A stretch of DNA of 45,760 bases from an uncultured Collinsella sp. (lineage in GTDB: Bacteria > Actinomycetota > Coriobacteriia > Coriobacteriales > Coriobacteriaceae). Under the pieces are notes generated by a model. That model had not been told where the DNA came from, did not search any database, and saw only the letters and a list, made by a program, of their open reading frames with translations. The DNA lies in NCBI GenBank assembly GCA_902490365.1, contig CABUDQ010000012.1, positions 1 through 45,760 of the forward strand. Direction: 5' to 3'. Position numbers and translations under genes: made by a program. Each line of letters starts with the position of its first letter. The first letter of the stretch is position 1. Positions 25,274-33,862 of the stretch are shown here, one piece after another.

Positions 25274-25803
25274 AGCAGTCCACGCTCCAAAAGCATCTCG
25301 GCACAAAGGTAGGAAACGTCCTCGAAGGACTTGTTGCGAATATCAAGGGTAATATCGGCGGCCTGGCGATACAGCGGACGGCGATGCTCAAACAGGCGCG
25401 CAGCGTGCTCGGGCGAGCGGAAATCGGGCCGGGTATCGGAGCGGCGAATCTGGCGCAACGAGTCCTCAAAGTCGCCTTCGAGGTACACGCATATACCCAT
25501 CTCATGCATCAGCTCAATGTTCACCGGCGTCTCGACGATGCCACCCCCGCACGACACCAGCAGGCTGCGCTCGCTTTGAAGCGAACGGAGTGCCGAGGTC
25601 TCAAGCTCGCGAAAACGATCCTCGCCCTCGGTCTCAAATATCTCGGTCACCGACTTGCCACATCGACGCACAACCAAACGATCGGTATCGATAAAACGCC
25701 GCTTGAACATAGTGCCGACGTTGCGCGCGAGCGTCGATTTGCCCGCGCCCAAAAAGCCGATAAAGAAGATATGGTCGCAGCCGTGTTTGATGTGCTGAGA
25801 CAT
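25270..25803 (-). CDS. aroK: Shikimate kinase
   Basis: ATP-dependent phosphorylation of shikimate at O3 in the chorismate pathway. The 177-residue protein has Walker A GFLGAGKST at 16-24, the shikimate-binding Asp in DTDRLV, the RFRELE motif, the GGGIV loop and the HRRPLY Arg near the end, all intact. Its length is normal. ATGA overlap links it to the AroB-like gene, and the HAD phosphatase lies 8 bp upstream. Confidence 0.96.
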   Translation of the reverse strand: MSQHIKHGCDHIFFIGFLGAGKSTLARNVGTMFKRRFIDTDRLVVRRCGKSVTEIFETEGEDRFRELETSALRSLQSERSLLVSCGGGIVETPVNIELMHEMGICVYLEGDFEDSLRQIRRSDTRPDFRSPEHAARLFEHRRPLYRQAADITLDIRNKSFEDVSYLCAEMLLERGLL

Positions 25804-25811
25804 GGCGAAAC

Positions 25812-26309
25812 CTATTCCTCGCAGGGAAGGTCGCGCAGGGCCCGGCGCTCAAAGATACGGAAGATCTGCGTGTACCACAGGTCCTGGGTTGCCTGCGGCT
25901 TGACCAGAATAGTGTCAACGCCGGCAAAGTTACCGCTCCACACGTCCGTGTACAGCTGATCGCCGATCAGCACCGCCTCGTCTGCCGTGGCGCCAAGGCG
26001 CTTAAGACCCGCCTTCAAGGCAAACGGGGCGGGCTTCATGGCGTGGCTGATGGCCTCGAGTCCCAGCTCGCGTGCAGAGCTCATGACCTGATCGCGATGC
26101 CAGTTGTTGGACACAATGCACAGCTTAAAGCCTTTGGCGCGGGCGGTATCGAGCCAAGCGGAAACCGCGGCGGGAACCTGCTCGGTGTCGCGCGGAACCA
26201 GAGTGTTATCGCGATCGAGCAGAATGGCGCGTTTGCCGTCGGCCCACAGGGTATCAAGGTCGATGCAATCGACCGAGGCAACGTATCGTTTGGGGCTAAA
26301 AATCCTCAT
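25812..26309 (-). CDS. YqeG-family HAD phosphatase
   Basis: A 165-residue HAD-IIIA hydrolase: nucleophile Asp in LLDRDNTL, second motif VSNNW, Lys of motif III in MKPAPFALK, and acidic motif IV in IGDQLYTDV. YqeG-type proteins dephosphorylate phosphatidylglycerol phosphate or other small substrates in some bacteria; the substrate here is unknown. The ATG lies one base after the mltG stop. The long reading frame that extends further upstream overlaps mltG in another frame and is not part of the gene. Confidence 0.88.
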   Translation of the reverse strand: MRIFSPKRYVASVDCIDLDTLWADGKRAILLDRDNTLVPRDTEQVPAAVSAWLDTARAKGFKLCIVSNNWHRDQVMSSARELGLEAISHAMKPAPFALKAGLKRLGATADEAVLIGDQLYTDVWSGNFAGVDTILVKPQATQDLWYTQIFRIFERRALRDLPCEE

Positions 26310-26310
26310 G

Positions 26311-27744
26311 CTAATTCCAAGACAGTTGATGCTCTTCGTAGGTTTGCGAGAAGTACTCCTCGTCCTGCGTAATGTAGAAATACAGGTCATCGGAGTCGGT
26401 TGGCTCAAGCGTGGCCTTGAGTGCCTCGAGCGACGGAGAGCAGATGGGCGTGGGTGGCAGGCCCTCGTGCTTATAGGTGTTATACGGGCTATCGCTCTGC
26501 AGGTCGTCGGCGGTAACCTCGCCACCGGTGACATACATCATGGTCGCATCGCTGTTGAGATAGCGCAGACCGTCGAGCTTGCCGGCAAGGCGGTTGTAGA
26601 AGACCGAGGCCACGTGTGCACGTTGATCGGCGTTGAGGCCCTCGCGCTCAACGATAGAGGCCAAGTTGACGATGTCGTAGTCGGACATCTCCACACCGTA
26701 GCGCTCCTTGATCTTGGCTTCGCAGCTCGCAAAGTCAAGCGACTTGTACTCGGTCTTAAACTGATCGAGCATGGCGCGAATCACGTCATCGGCCGTCGGC
26801 GAATCACCCAACGAATAGGTCTTGGGGAACAAGAAACCCTCGAGCGAGTCGTTGGCGGCTCCCTTAAGGAAGCTATAGTCGTCCACGTAGTTGGAGGCCT
26901 TGGCCTGGTTGAGGAAGTCTTCCTTAGAGATGCTGTCGTAGGCCTGGGCCACACGGTCCGCGACTTGATCGACTGTCAGGCCCTCAGGGATAGTCAGCGC
27001 ATTGGAGCCCGCGTTGGGGCCTTCCATGAGCTGCTGGACGACCTTGGTCGCATCCATGAGCGTGGAGAACGAGTAGGTGCCAGGCTTAAGCGACATATCG
27101 GCGTTGAGCTTTTTCACCGCCGCGTAGTAATCCTTAGGATTTTCGACGATATGGTTCTCGGAGAGAATCGAGGCGATCGTATCGCCCGAAGCACCGTCGG
27201 GAATGGTCACCGTAACCTGCTGACCAGCCGTGACCTTCGTATCCTCACCGGTAAAGAAGCCCTTGACGGCAGGCACGACAAAGAAAGCGATAGCAGCAAG
27301 CGCGATTACGGCCACCACGACGCCGACAATCATAGGCACCAGGGAGCTTTTCTTTTGGGCACCGCGACGAGCATGCGTGTTGTAGCTCGAGCGGGTCGCC
27401 GGAGCAACGCCATGCGAGCCGCGAGCGTGATGCGAATGCGATTGGGGGGCCTGCGTTCTCTGGGTAGGTGCCTGCTGCTTAAAGCGAATACCGCCTGCGG
27501 GCTGAGCCGAACGAGCAGTGGGCTGCTGAGCCGCGTGAGAAGCCGGATGCTGAACCGAACGAGCAGAAGGCTGCTGACCCGTCCGTTGAACAGGTTGGGC
27601 CGAACGAGAGGAGGACTGCACCGGACGCGCGGCAGACTGAGCTGCGCGCTGGGTCGGCTGTGCCGGACGCTGGCCAGGCTGGGCAGGGCGCGGCGTAGGC
27701 TGCCCATAGCGATTCTGCTGGCGCGGATCGGAAGCGCTAGGCAT
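26311..27744 (-). CDS. mltG: Endolytic murein transglycosylase MltG with long disordered N-terminus
   Basis: Cuts nascent glycan strands at the inner membrane. The 477-residue protein has one transmembrane segment (about 133-155, VPMIVGVVVAVIALAAIAFF), then a LysM-like/YceG region and the catalytic Glu in LASIVEREG. The first ~130 cytoplasmic residues are an unusual low-complexity tract of Gln, Pro, Ala, Arg and Ser repeats (AQPVQRTGQQPSARSVQ). Family members usually have far shorter tails. It starts inside the ruvX 3' end (8-bp overlap) with GAGGAGG before the ATG. Confidence 0.95.
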   Translation of the reverse strand: MPSASDPRQQNRYGQPTPRPAQPGQRPAQPTQRAAQSAARPVQSSSRSAQPVQRTGQQPSARSVQHPASHAAQQPTARSAQPAGGIRFKQQAPTQRTQAPQSHSHHARGSHGVAPATRSSYNTHARRGAQKKSSLVPMIVGVVVAVIALAAIAFFVVPAVKGFFTGEDTKVTAGQQVTVTIPDGASGDTIASILSENHIVENPKDYYAAVKKLNADMSLKPGTYSFSTLMDATKVVQQLMEGPNAGSNALTIPEGLTVDQVADRVAQAYDSISKEDFLNQAKASNYVDDYSFLKGAANDSLEGFLFPKTYSLGDSPTADDVIRAMLDQFKTEYKSLDFASCEAKIKERYGVEMSDYDIVNLASIVEREGLNADQRAHVASVFYNRLAGKLDGLRYLNSDATMMYVTGGEVTADDLQSDSPYNTYKHEGLPPTPICSPSLEALKATLEPTDSDDLYFYITQDEEYFSQTYEEHQLSWN

Positions 27745-28165
27745 GCGAAACCTCCTCGTTTTTACGATCGAGCCATGTCTGCAAGAACAGGCTGGCGGCG
27801 ATCATGTCAATCTTGCCCCTCATCTGCTTTTCGTTGAGCCCCTGCTCGCGCAGGATTCTCTTGGCCTCCTGCGAGGACAGACGCTCGTCCTCAAACTCCA
27901 GCGGAAGCTCGAGCTCGTCGGCAATCTTTTGGGCCACGGCGGCGACGCGCTCGGCCTGGGGACCGGGCTCACCGGCCATGGTCAAGGGACGTCCGCTTAC
28001 CAGGATATCGGGCTCATAGTCCTCAACCAGGTAACTGAACGTCTTGGCCATGCCAGTGACCTCGGCAGCCGGAAGCACCTTGACAGGCATTGCCATCTTG
28101 CCATCACGGCTCGAGACGGCAATGCCAATCCTGGTCTCCCCTATGTCCAGTGCGAGCGCGACCAC
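27737..28165 (-). CDS. ruvX: RuvX/YqgF Holliday junction resolvase-like nuclease
   Basis: A 142-residue RNase H-fold protein with LALDIGETRIGIAVS (catalytic Asp) at the N-terminus, the EDERLSS motif near residue 95 and a DMIAASLFLQTWLD C-terminus. In E. coli the homologue is essential and acts in 16S rRNA 5' processing. Translation starts at GTG with no strong ribosome site visible; the alaS stop lies 17 bp downstream. Confidence 0.93.
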   Translation of the reverse strand: MVALALDIGETRIGIAVSSRDGKMAMPVKVLPAAEVTGMAKTFSYLVEDYEPDILVSGRPLTMAGEPGPQAERVAAVAQKIADELELPLEFEDERLSSQEAKRILREQGLNEKQMRGKIDMIAASLFLQTWLDRKNEEVSHA

Positions 28166-28182
28166 AGCGACTACTTATGTTC

Positions 28183-30840
28183 TTAGGCGCCAAGCGCGGT
28201 CTTGGCGGCCGCGAGGGCATCGGCGATACCGGCGGCGTTCTTGCCACCGGCCTGGGCCATGTTGGGACGACCGCCACCGCGACCATCGACCAGGCCCGCG
28301 ATCTGCTTGATCACGTTACCGGCGTGGAAACCGGCCTTCACGGCGTCATCGGAGCCGGCGGCGAGCAGAGCCGGGGTGCCCTTCTCGGTCACGCTGGCAA
28401 CGACGCAGGCGACGGGGCCGGCAACCTTCTGGTGCACGGTATCCCAGACGTTTCGCAGGTCAGCAGCCTCAAGGCCCTGGAGCTCAGCGACGACGAGCTT
28501 GTAGCCGTCGAGCTCGACGGCGCCCTCGATGGCGCTGGAGATAGCATCGGAGGAGCCACCGGTCAGCGCCTTCTTAAGCTTATTGGACGTCTCGCGCAGC
28601 TCAGCCTGCAGGTTTTCCACGCGGGCGGGAACCTCATCCACACGGCACTTGAGCGCAGCAGCGGCGGCGTCGACGAGCGCCAGACGGTCGGCCATGTAGT
28701 CGAGAGCACCCTTGGAGGTCACGGCCTCGATACGGCGGACGTTCGAGCCCGTGGAGGACTCGGAGATGATCTTGAACAGGCCGATCTCGGCGGTGTTGGC
28801 GGCATGGGTGCCACCGCAAAGCTCACGGGAGAACGGCTGGTCCTCGGCGCCCACGGAGACAACGCGGACGACGTCGCCATACTTCTCGCCAAACAGGGCG
28901 ACAGCACCGGCGGCCTTGGCCTCGTCGATGCCCATGACGCGGGTCACGACCGGCTTGGAGGCGAAGATCTGCTGGTTGACCAGGTCCTCGACAGCCTTGA
29001 GCTGCTCGGAGGACAGGGCCTCGAAGTGCGTGAAGTCAAAGCGCAGGTGCTCGGGCGTCACCAGCGAGCCAGCCTGGGAGACATGCTCGCCCAGGACCTG
29101 CTTAAGCGCGGCGTCGAGCAGGTGCGTGGCGGTGTGGTTGCGACGCAGGAAGCCACGGCGCTCGGCGTCGAGCGCGGCGGTCACGGTAGTACCGACGGTC
29201 AGCGTACCCTCGGTGACGTGGGCGACGTGAGCATACAGGCCGTTGTGGTTCTTGGTATCGGAAACGGTCAGCGCAACGCCCTCGGCGGAAAGCTCACCGG
29301 CGTCACCCTGCTGGCCGCCCATCTCGGCATAGAACGGAGTGTGGTCGAGCACGACCTCGACATCCTCGCCCGCGGCAGCGGACTCAACGGACTCACCGTT
29401 GCGAACGATAGCGACAACCTTGGCGCCCTCGATGACGTCGTTGTCATAGCCGTCGAACTCGGTCGCAGCGACCTTGTCCGAAAGCTCGACCCACACGTCA
29501 TTGAAGCTGCCCCAGGCATCGCCCTTGGCGTTGGCGCGGGCGCGGGCCTTCTGGTCCTCCATGCAAGCGGTGAAGCCATCCATATCGACGTCGTGCCCAG
29601 CGGTACCAGCAATCTCGACGGTCAGGTCGATGGGGAAACCAAAGGTGTCGTGAAGCTTAAAGGCAACATCGCCCGGAAGGACAGCGCCGTCGGCGAGCGC
29701 GGCCAGGGCCTCGTCCAGGTAAACGCGGCCGTTGTCGAGCGTCGTTGAGAAACGCTCCTCCTCGGAGGCGACGATGCCCTTAACGAGCGCGACGTTCTTG
29801 AGCAGCTCGGGATAGGCCTCGCCCATCTGGGCGTTGACCTCGTCGATAAACTTGGTCAGGAAGGCGCCCTCGATGCCCAGCAGGCGACCGTGGAACACGG
29901 CACGGCGGAGCAGGCGGCGAAGGACGTACTCGCGACCCTCGTTACCGGGCAGGATGCCGTCGGAGATCATAAAGTCGACGGCACGGGAGTGGTCGGCGAT
30001 GATGCGCAGGGAGCGGCTAGCACCGGAGTAATCGTCGGCGTCATAGGTCTTGCCGCTGATCTTCTCGCCCAGCTTGATGAGGTGCTGCATCAGATCGCCG
30101 TCGTAGTTAGCGGTCTTGTGCTGCATGATGGCGGCCATGCGCTCCAGACCCATGCCCGTATCGAGGTTGCGGTGCGGCAGCTCCGGCATGGAGCCGTCCT
30201 CCTGGCGGTCGTACTGGGTAAAGACGAGATTCCAGAACTCCAGGAAGCGGTCGCAGTCGCAGCCGGGCTTGCAGTCGGGGCTGCCGCAGCCGACCTCCTC
30301 GCCCATGTCAAAGTAGATCTCGGAGCACGGACCGCAGGGGCCGGTGGGGCCAGCGGCCCAGAAGTTGTCGTCCTCGCCCAGGCGGGAGATGTGATCCTCG
30401 GCAACGCCCAGGGAGCGCCACACGTCATGGGTCTCGTCGTCTTCGGTAAAGACGGTGAAGTACAGGCGGTCGAGCGGCAGCTTGAACTCCTTGGTGATGA
30501 GCTCAAAGGCCCAAGCGCAGGCCTGCTGCTTGGAGACGCCGCCAAAGGAGAAGTCGCCGAGCATCTCAAAGAAGGACAGGTGACGGCCGTCCTCGCCGAT
30601 GCAGTCGATGTCGTTGGTGCGGACGCACTTCTGGCAGGAGATCGCGCCGATCTCCTTCATGGTCTTCTTGCCCTGGTAGTACTCCTTAAACTGGTTCATG
30701 CCGGCGTTGGCAAGCAGCAGCGAAGGATCGTCAGGGACGAGGGACGAAGAAGGATAGAGCTTAAGACCGCGCTCCTCAAAGAAGTTGAGGAACTTGGAGC
30801 GAATCTCGGCCGTAGTCATTGACGGGTAGTCAGCACTCAT
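28183..30840 (-). CDS. alaS: Alanyl-tRNA synthetase
   Basis: Charges tRNA-Ala. The ~885-residue protein has the class II core at the N-terminus (FFEERGLKLYPSSSLVP, then LANAGMNQFKEYY and CVRTNDIDCIGEDGRHLSFF), the editing domain (HTATHLLDAALK and CGGTHAANT, holding zinc-type ligands) and the C-Ala domain ending GGGRPNMAQAGGK. The start at 30840 has GAGGAG 8 bp upstream; an ATG seven codons later (30819) is possible, and a longer upstream extension has no site. Confidence 0.98.
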   Translation of the reverse strand: MSADYPSMTTAEIRSKFLNFFEERGLKLYPSSSLVPDDPSLLLANAGMNQFKEYYQGKKTMKEIGAISCQKCVRTNDIDCIGEDGRHLSFFEMLGDFSFGGVSKQQACAWAFELITKEFKLPLDRLYFTVFTEDDETHDVWRSLGVAEDHISRLGEDDNFWAAGPTGPCGPCSEIYFDMGEEVGCGSPDCKPGCDCDRFLEFWNLVFTQYDRQEDGSMPELPHRNLDTGMGLERMAAIMQHKTANYDGDLMQHLIKLGEKISGKTYDADDYSGASRSLRIIADHSRAVDFMISDGILPGNEGREYVLRRLLRRAVFHGRLLGIEGAFLTKFIDEVNAQMGEAYPELLKNVALVKGIVASEEERFSTTLDNGRVYLDEALAALADGAVLPGDVAFKLHDTFGFPIDLTVEIAGTAGHDVDMDGFTACMEDQKARARANAKGDAWGSFNDVWVELSDKVAATEFDGYDNDVIEGAKVVAIVRNGESVESAAAGEDVEVVLDHTPFYAEMGGQQGDAGELSAEGVALTVSDTKNHNGLYAHVAHVTEGTLTVGTTVTAALDAERRGFLRRNHTATHLLDAALKQVLGEHVSQAGSLVTPEHLRFDFTHFEALSSEQLKAVEDLVNQQIFASKPVVTRVMGIDEAKAAGAVALFGEKYGDVVRVVSVGAEDQPFSRELCGGTHAANTAEIGLFKIISESSTGSNVRRIEAVTSKGALDYMADRLALVDAAAAALKCRVDEVPARVENLQAELRETSNKLKKALTGGSSDAISSAIEGAVELDGYKLVVAELQGLEAADLRNVWDTVHQKVAGPVACVVASVTEKGTPALLAAGSDDAVKAGFHAGNVIKQIAGLVDGRGGGRPNMAQAGGKNAAGIADALAAAKTALGA

Positions 30841-30979
30841 AGAGGGAATCTCCTCGGTTTCACATCGAAACAGTTCAAACGTAACGATATTACCATCCCA
30901 CCGCGCCTGTGCAAAAAAGAGGGCCGCCAAACAGCGACCCTCCAGCGAAAGTGCACGTTATTTAGGTCTGTCAAATACT

Positions 30980-31004
30980 TTGAAAAAAATGATTTCGGTA
31001 TAAT
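30980..31004 (+). promoter_or_regulatory. Possible promoter of the small membrane protein gene
   Basis: A consensus -10 TATAAT at 30999-31004 lies 33 bp before the start codon. The nearest -35-like word, TTGAAA at 30980-30985, is only 13 bp away, shorter than the usual 17, so the -35 assignment is weak. Confidence 0.45.
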
Positions 31005-31036
31005 TGCATATAAGAATCGTCCGGAAGGAGCGATCG

Positions 31037-31276
31037 ATGAATAGCAAACGGTTTGTCGTGAATGCACTAACCTCGGTAGCCCTTTTAGCGATCTTCGCTT
31101 ACTCGAGCTGGTATGTGAACCAGCCGAGATTTGGCTACGCATTGTACGCAGTAACATCTGGCGATAAAGCGTATTACACCCTAAGCGCAATTGACGCCAT
31201 CTTTTTCTATGTGGCTGGCCCCTTATCAATCGCTTTGATCGCGTTTATTGTTATTTACAACATCAAGAAACGCTAA
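31037..31276 (+). CDS. Small two-helix membrane protein
   Basis: A 79-residue protein with two hydrophobic segments (about 8-27, ALTSVALLAIFAYSSWYV, and 55-76, FYVAGPLSIALIAFIVIYNI), a short loop between them and a basic C-terminus (NIKKR). Start supported by GGAAGGAGC, six bases before the ATG. I recognise no family. Its sequence is AT-richer than the surrounding genes and it is the only + strand gene between 17,586 and 44,255, convergent with the AI-2E transporter by 6 bp, so it may be an insertion or lineage-specific gene. Confidence 0.75.
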   Translation: MNSKRFVVNALTSVALLAIFAYSSWYVNQPRFGYALYAVTSGDKAYYTLSAIDAIFFYVAGPLSIALIAFIVIYNIKKR

Positions 31277-31282
31277 CAGGGC

Positions 31283-32695
31283 CTATTTGGAATCCGAATC
31301 GTCCATGGAGCCGTCGATGCCGGTTTTGGTGTCGTCGTCAGAGCTTGTGTCGTCGTCCTTGGCAAAGGGGTTCTTAAAGAAACCCGTCGCGTCGGGCTGC
31401 AGGCCTGAGAGCTTAATCCAGGGATTATCGAGCTCGGGCTTGGGCATGGCCTGGGCCTCGGGCGCGGTCTCGTTGCCGATGAGCTCGGACTCATAGATGA
31501 ACGTATCGTCGCCAAGCGCGTCGTAGGCGGCAACTGGGTTACCCTCGGTATCGCGATACGGAGTGCCCTTAAACACGGCACCATCGTATGCCACGAGCTG
31601 ACGCCCGGTCTCGTTCTCAAAGTAGTAGACGAAAATGCCCTTGAGGGCCGCGCACAGCGGAATGGCGATAACCATGCCGATGGGACCCATGAGTGCCGAA
31701 CCGATAACGAGAGCCGTCAGGCTCATAACGGGATGCACCTGCACCGAGCTCTGCATGACCTTAGGCGAAATGACATTATCGGTGACGTTTTGAGCCACCA
31801 TGGTCACGACAAGCGTCCACAACGCCAGCATGGGGCTGAACATAAAGCCGAGCACCGTGGCGATCGCCGCACTCACCCAGGGACCGACAACCGGAACCAG
31901 GTGCATAATGCCGGTAAAGATAGCCATGAGTGCTGCATACGGATGGCCGATGATCGTAAAACCAATAAAGGCAAGAAAACCGCCACAGATCGATGTGATG
32001 ACCATGCCACGCATGTAGCCGCCGACCGAACGCGAAAGGATGGCCACCATAAAGCGGTACGAGGTCTCCTTTTCCTGCCCGATGATGGTGCAGACCTCGT
32101 GGTGCATGCGGGGATAATCGCAGGCAAGCCAGTAGGCAAGCACCAGACCCAGGAAGATGACGAACAGCTGCGAGGCCGTGTTGGTAATGAGCGGAAACAC
32201 ACCGCGGCCGAGCTCAGCAGCGATTTGCGAGACGTACTTAGACGCTACGGTAACCAACGAAGAAAGATTGTCGTCCAGATACTCCTTGAGCGGCGTGTTG
32301 TTGAGCGTCTTAGCGTGCGAGAGCATCTCGTTGAGATCGCCACCCGCAACACGAAGCTGCTCGGGCAGGCGGCTCAGGACTTCCATGATTTGACCGAGCA
32401 AAATAGGCGATAGGATGCAGACGACGCCGACGAGCACGGCAACAACCACAATGAGTGCGATGAGCGAACCGAGGCCACGTCCGACACCGTGATGCTCGAG
32501 CCAGTTGGTGATCGGAGACATCACAAAAGCGATGATGGAACCGACAGCGAGAAACTCGATGACCGGTGCCAGGATGCCCATAAGGTTAAAGATGACGGCA
32601 GCGATGACAATGCAGCCGACGACGCCCCAAATGCGCAGCGTCAGAATGCGGGTATCGCGAAGCGTGCGGTCGATTTGTTGGGGGTGCTCACTCAT
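31283..32695 (-). CDS. AI-2E-family transporter (YdiK/PerM type)
   Basis: A 470-residue membrane protein with about eight hydrophobic segments and family signatures such as VGGYMRGMVITSICGGFLAF, MHLVPVVGPWVSA and TDNVISPKVMQSSVQVHP. Some members export autoinducer-2 or transport Na+/H+, but most are uncharacterised. The last ~100 residues are a charged, Asp/Lys-rich cytoplasmic tail. The start overlaps the sigma factor stop (ATGA), so it is translated with that operon. Confidence 0.92.
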   Translation of the reverse strand: MSEHPQQIDRTLRDTRILTLRIWGVVGCIVIAAVIFNLMGILAPVIEFLAVGSIIAFVMSPITNWLEHHGVGRGLGSLIALIVVVAVLVGVVCILSPILLGQIMEVLSRLPEQLRVAGGDLNEMLSHAKTLNNTPLKEYLDDNLSSLVTVASKYVSQIAAELGRGVFPLITNTASQLFVIFLGLVLAYWLACDYPRMHHEVCTIIGQEKETSYRFMVAILSRSVGGYMRGMVITSICGGFLAFIGFTIIGHPYAALMAIFTGIMHLVPVVGPWVSAAIATVLGFMFSPMLALWTLVVTMVAQNVTDNVISPKVMQSSVQVHPVMSLTALVIGSALMGPIGMVIAIPLCAALKGIFVYYFENETGRQLVAYDGAVFKGTPYRDTEGNPVAAYDALGDDTFIYESELIGNETAPEAQAMPKPELDNPWIKLSGLQPDATGFFKNPFAKDDDTSSDDDTKTGIDGSMDDSDSK

Positions 32696-33483
32696 GAACG
32701 AACCATCACTCCGTCGGGATCAATCTTATCTTGAATCTTCTTAAGCGTGCGGCGCAGCAGGCGCGAGACCTGCACCTGCGAGATGCCAAGCTTCTTGGCA
32801 ATCTCGATCTGGGTCATGCCCTTAACGAAGCGCAGCTCGATAACCTCGCGCTCGCGCGGCGAGAAATCGCGGATAGCTTCCTCGATTACCAGGCGGTCAT
32901 CGGTAAAGTCGAGCTCGTAGTCGTCGTCGGCATAGCGATCGAGAATCGAAGGCGCATCATCGGAATCGGACGCACCGGGAGCCTCGATGGGCACCGAGGT
33001 GTAGGCCGAGGACGATTCCATGGCTTCGAGCACCTCGTCGACGGTTACGCCAAGGTAATCGGCGATTTCCTCAACCTTGGGCGAACGCTGAAGCTCGTTG
33101 GTGAGCTTGTCGGTGGCCTGGTTAACCTTGGCAGAGAGCTCCTGCAGACGACGCGGCACGCGCACACTCCAGCCCTTGTCGCGGAAGTGGCGCTTAATCT
33201 CGCCCAAGATGGTGGGCGTGGCAAACGTCGTGAACTCGAGTCCGCGCTCGGGATCAAAGCGGTCGATTGCCTTGAGCAAGCCCAAGTACCCGACCTGCAA
33301 AAGGTCATCGAGCGGCTCGCCGCGGTTCTTGAATTTGTTGGCAAGAAACCTTACCAGGTTCATATGGGACATGACGAGCTGCTCGCGAGCATCCGGATCA
33401 CCGGTCTCCTTATAACGACGAAACAGCTCGCGGGTTTTCTCCTTGTCCCAAGCGGTCTTGCCGCTCCGGGAGCGTTCGGTCAT
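32692..33483 (-). CDS. RNA polymerase sigma factor of the SigB/SigF/SigG type
   Basis: A 263-residue alternative sigma factor. Region 2 contains NLVRFLANKFKNRGEPLDDLLQ and GYLGLLKAIDRFDPERGLEF with the -10 recognition stretch TFATPTILGEIKRHFRDKGW; region 3 follows, and region 4 ends the protein with ISQVQVSRLLRRTLKKIQ, the -35 helix-turn-helix. It belongs to the general-stress/sporulation subgroup. Preceding genes are an RsbW-like protein (1 bp gap) and a DUF948-like protein, a stress-module arrangement. No anti-anti-sigma (STAS) gene is in the window. Confidence 0.94.
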   Translation of the reverse strand: MTERSRSGKTAWDKEKTRELFRRYKETGDPDAREQLVMSHMNLVRFLANKFKNRGEPLDDLLQVGYLGLLKAIDRFDPERGLEFTTFATPTILGEIKRHFRDKGWSVRVPRRLQELSAKVNQATDKLTNELQRSPKVEEIADYLGVTVDEVLEAMESSSAYTSVPIEAPGASDSDDAPSILDRYADDDYELDFTDDRLVIEEAIRDFSPREREVIELRFVKGMTQIEIAKKLGISQVQVSRLLRRTLKKIQDKIDPDGVMVRS

Positions 33484-33484
33484 A

Positions 33485-33862
33485 TTAGATATCCGCCTTG
33501 AGGTCGAGGGAAAGCGTTAGGGGCGCTGTAGTCTTTTCGTAGGAGTCGCACACGCTCGCCAAAATGAGCTCGGCATACACGGCAGCCTGGTCATCCTCAT
33601 CGACAGTCGCCTGGTCGCCAAAGGTAAAGGTCATGCCCACATGCGATTCGTCGACATCGAATTTGATCGAGATATCGTCGGAATCAACAGCCGTGCAGCC
33701 AAAGATGAAGGCTTCTTCGGCAGCCATACGAATGTCCTCGATGCGATCGACGGACATAGAGCACAGGGCGCCGACGTTGGCGGCCGTCATGCGCACCAAG
33801 CGCGCGAGACGCGGATCACCAGCAACGCTCAGCGTAATGGGGCAGGTTGCTTCGCTACTCAT
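33485..33862 (-). CDS. RsbW-like anti-sigma-type protein lacking ATP-binding boxes
   Basis: A 125-residue protein upstream of the sigma factor. The N-terminal half follows the RsbW/SpoIIAB pattern (DPRLARLVRMTAANVGALCSM, then DRIEDIRMAAEEAF), but the N-box Asn is replaced (EEAFIFGC), and the Gly-rich G1/G2 loops that bind ATP are not seen; the family is usually somewhat longer. It could still bind the sigma by its fold, without kinase activity, or be a degenerate relic. Its start overlaps the DUF948 gene by 8 bp. The start at 33862 is the ATG with a GGAG-type site (AGGAGTCC); upstream sequence has none. Confidence 0.72.
   Translation of the reverse strand: MSSEATCPITLSVAGDPRLARLVRMTAANVGALCSMSVDRIEDIRMAAEEAFIFGCTAVDSDDISIKFDVDESHVGMTFTFGDQATVDEDDQAAVYAELILASVCDSYEKTTAPLTLSLDLKADI

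Noticed and set aside
26310..26534. N-terminal extension of the HAD phosphatase
   Set aside because: The extra 75 codons overlap mltG in another frame and are Arg/Thr/Ser-rich; the HAD start at 26,309 has a site and normal length.
28090..29748. A ~550-codon open frame opposite alaS
   Set aside because: Antisense to alanyl-tRNA synthetase with shadow composition.
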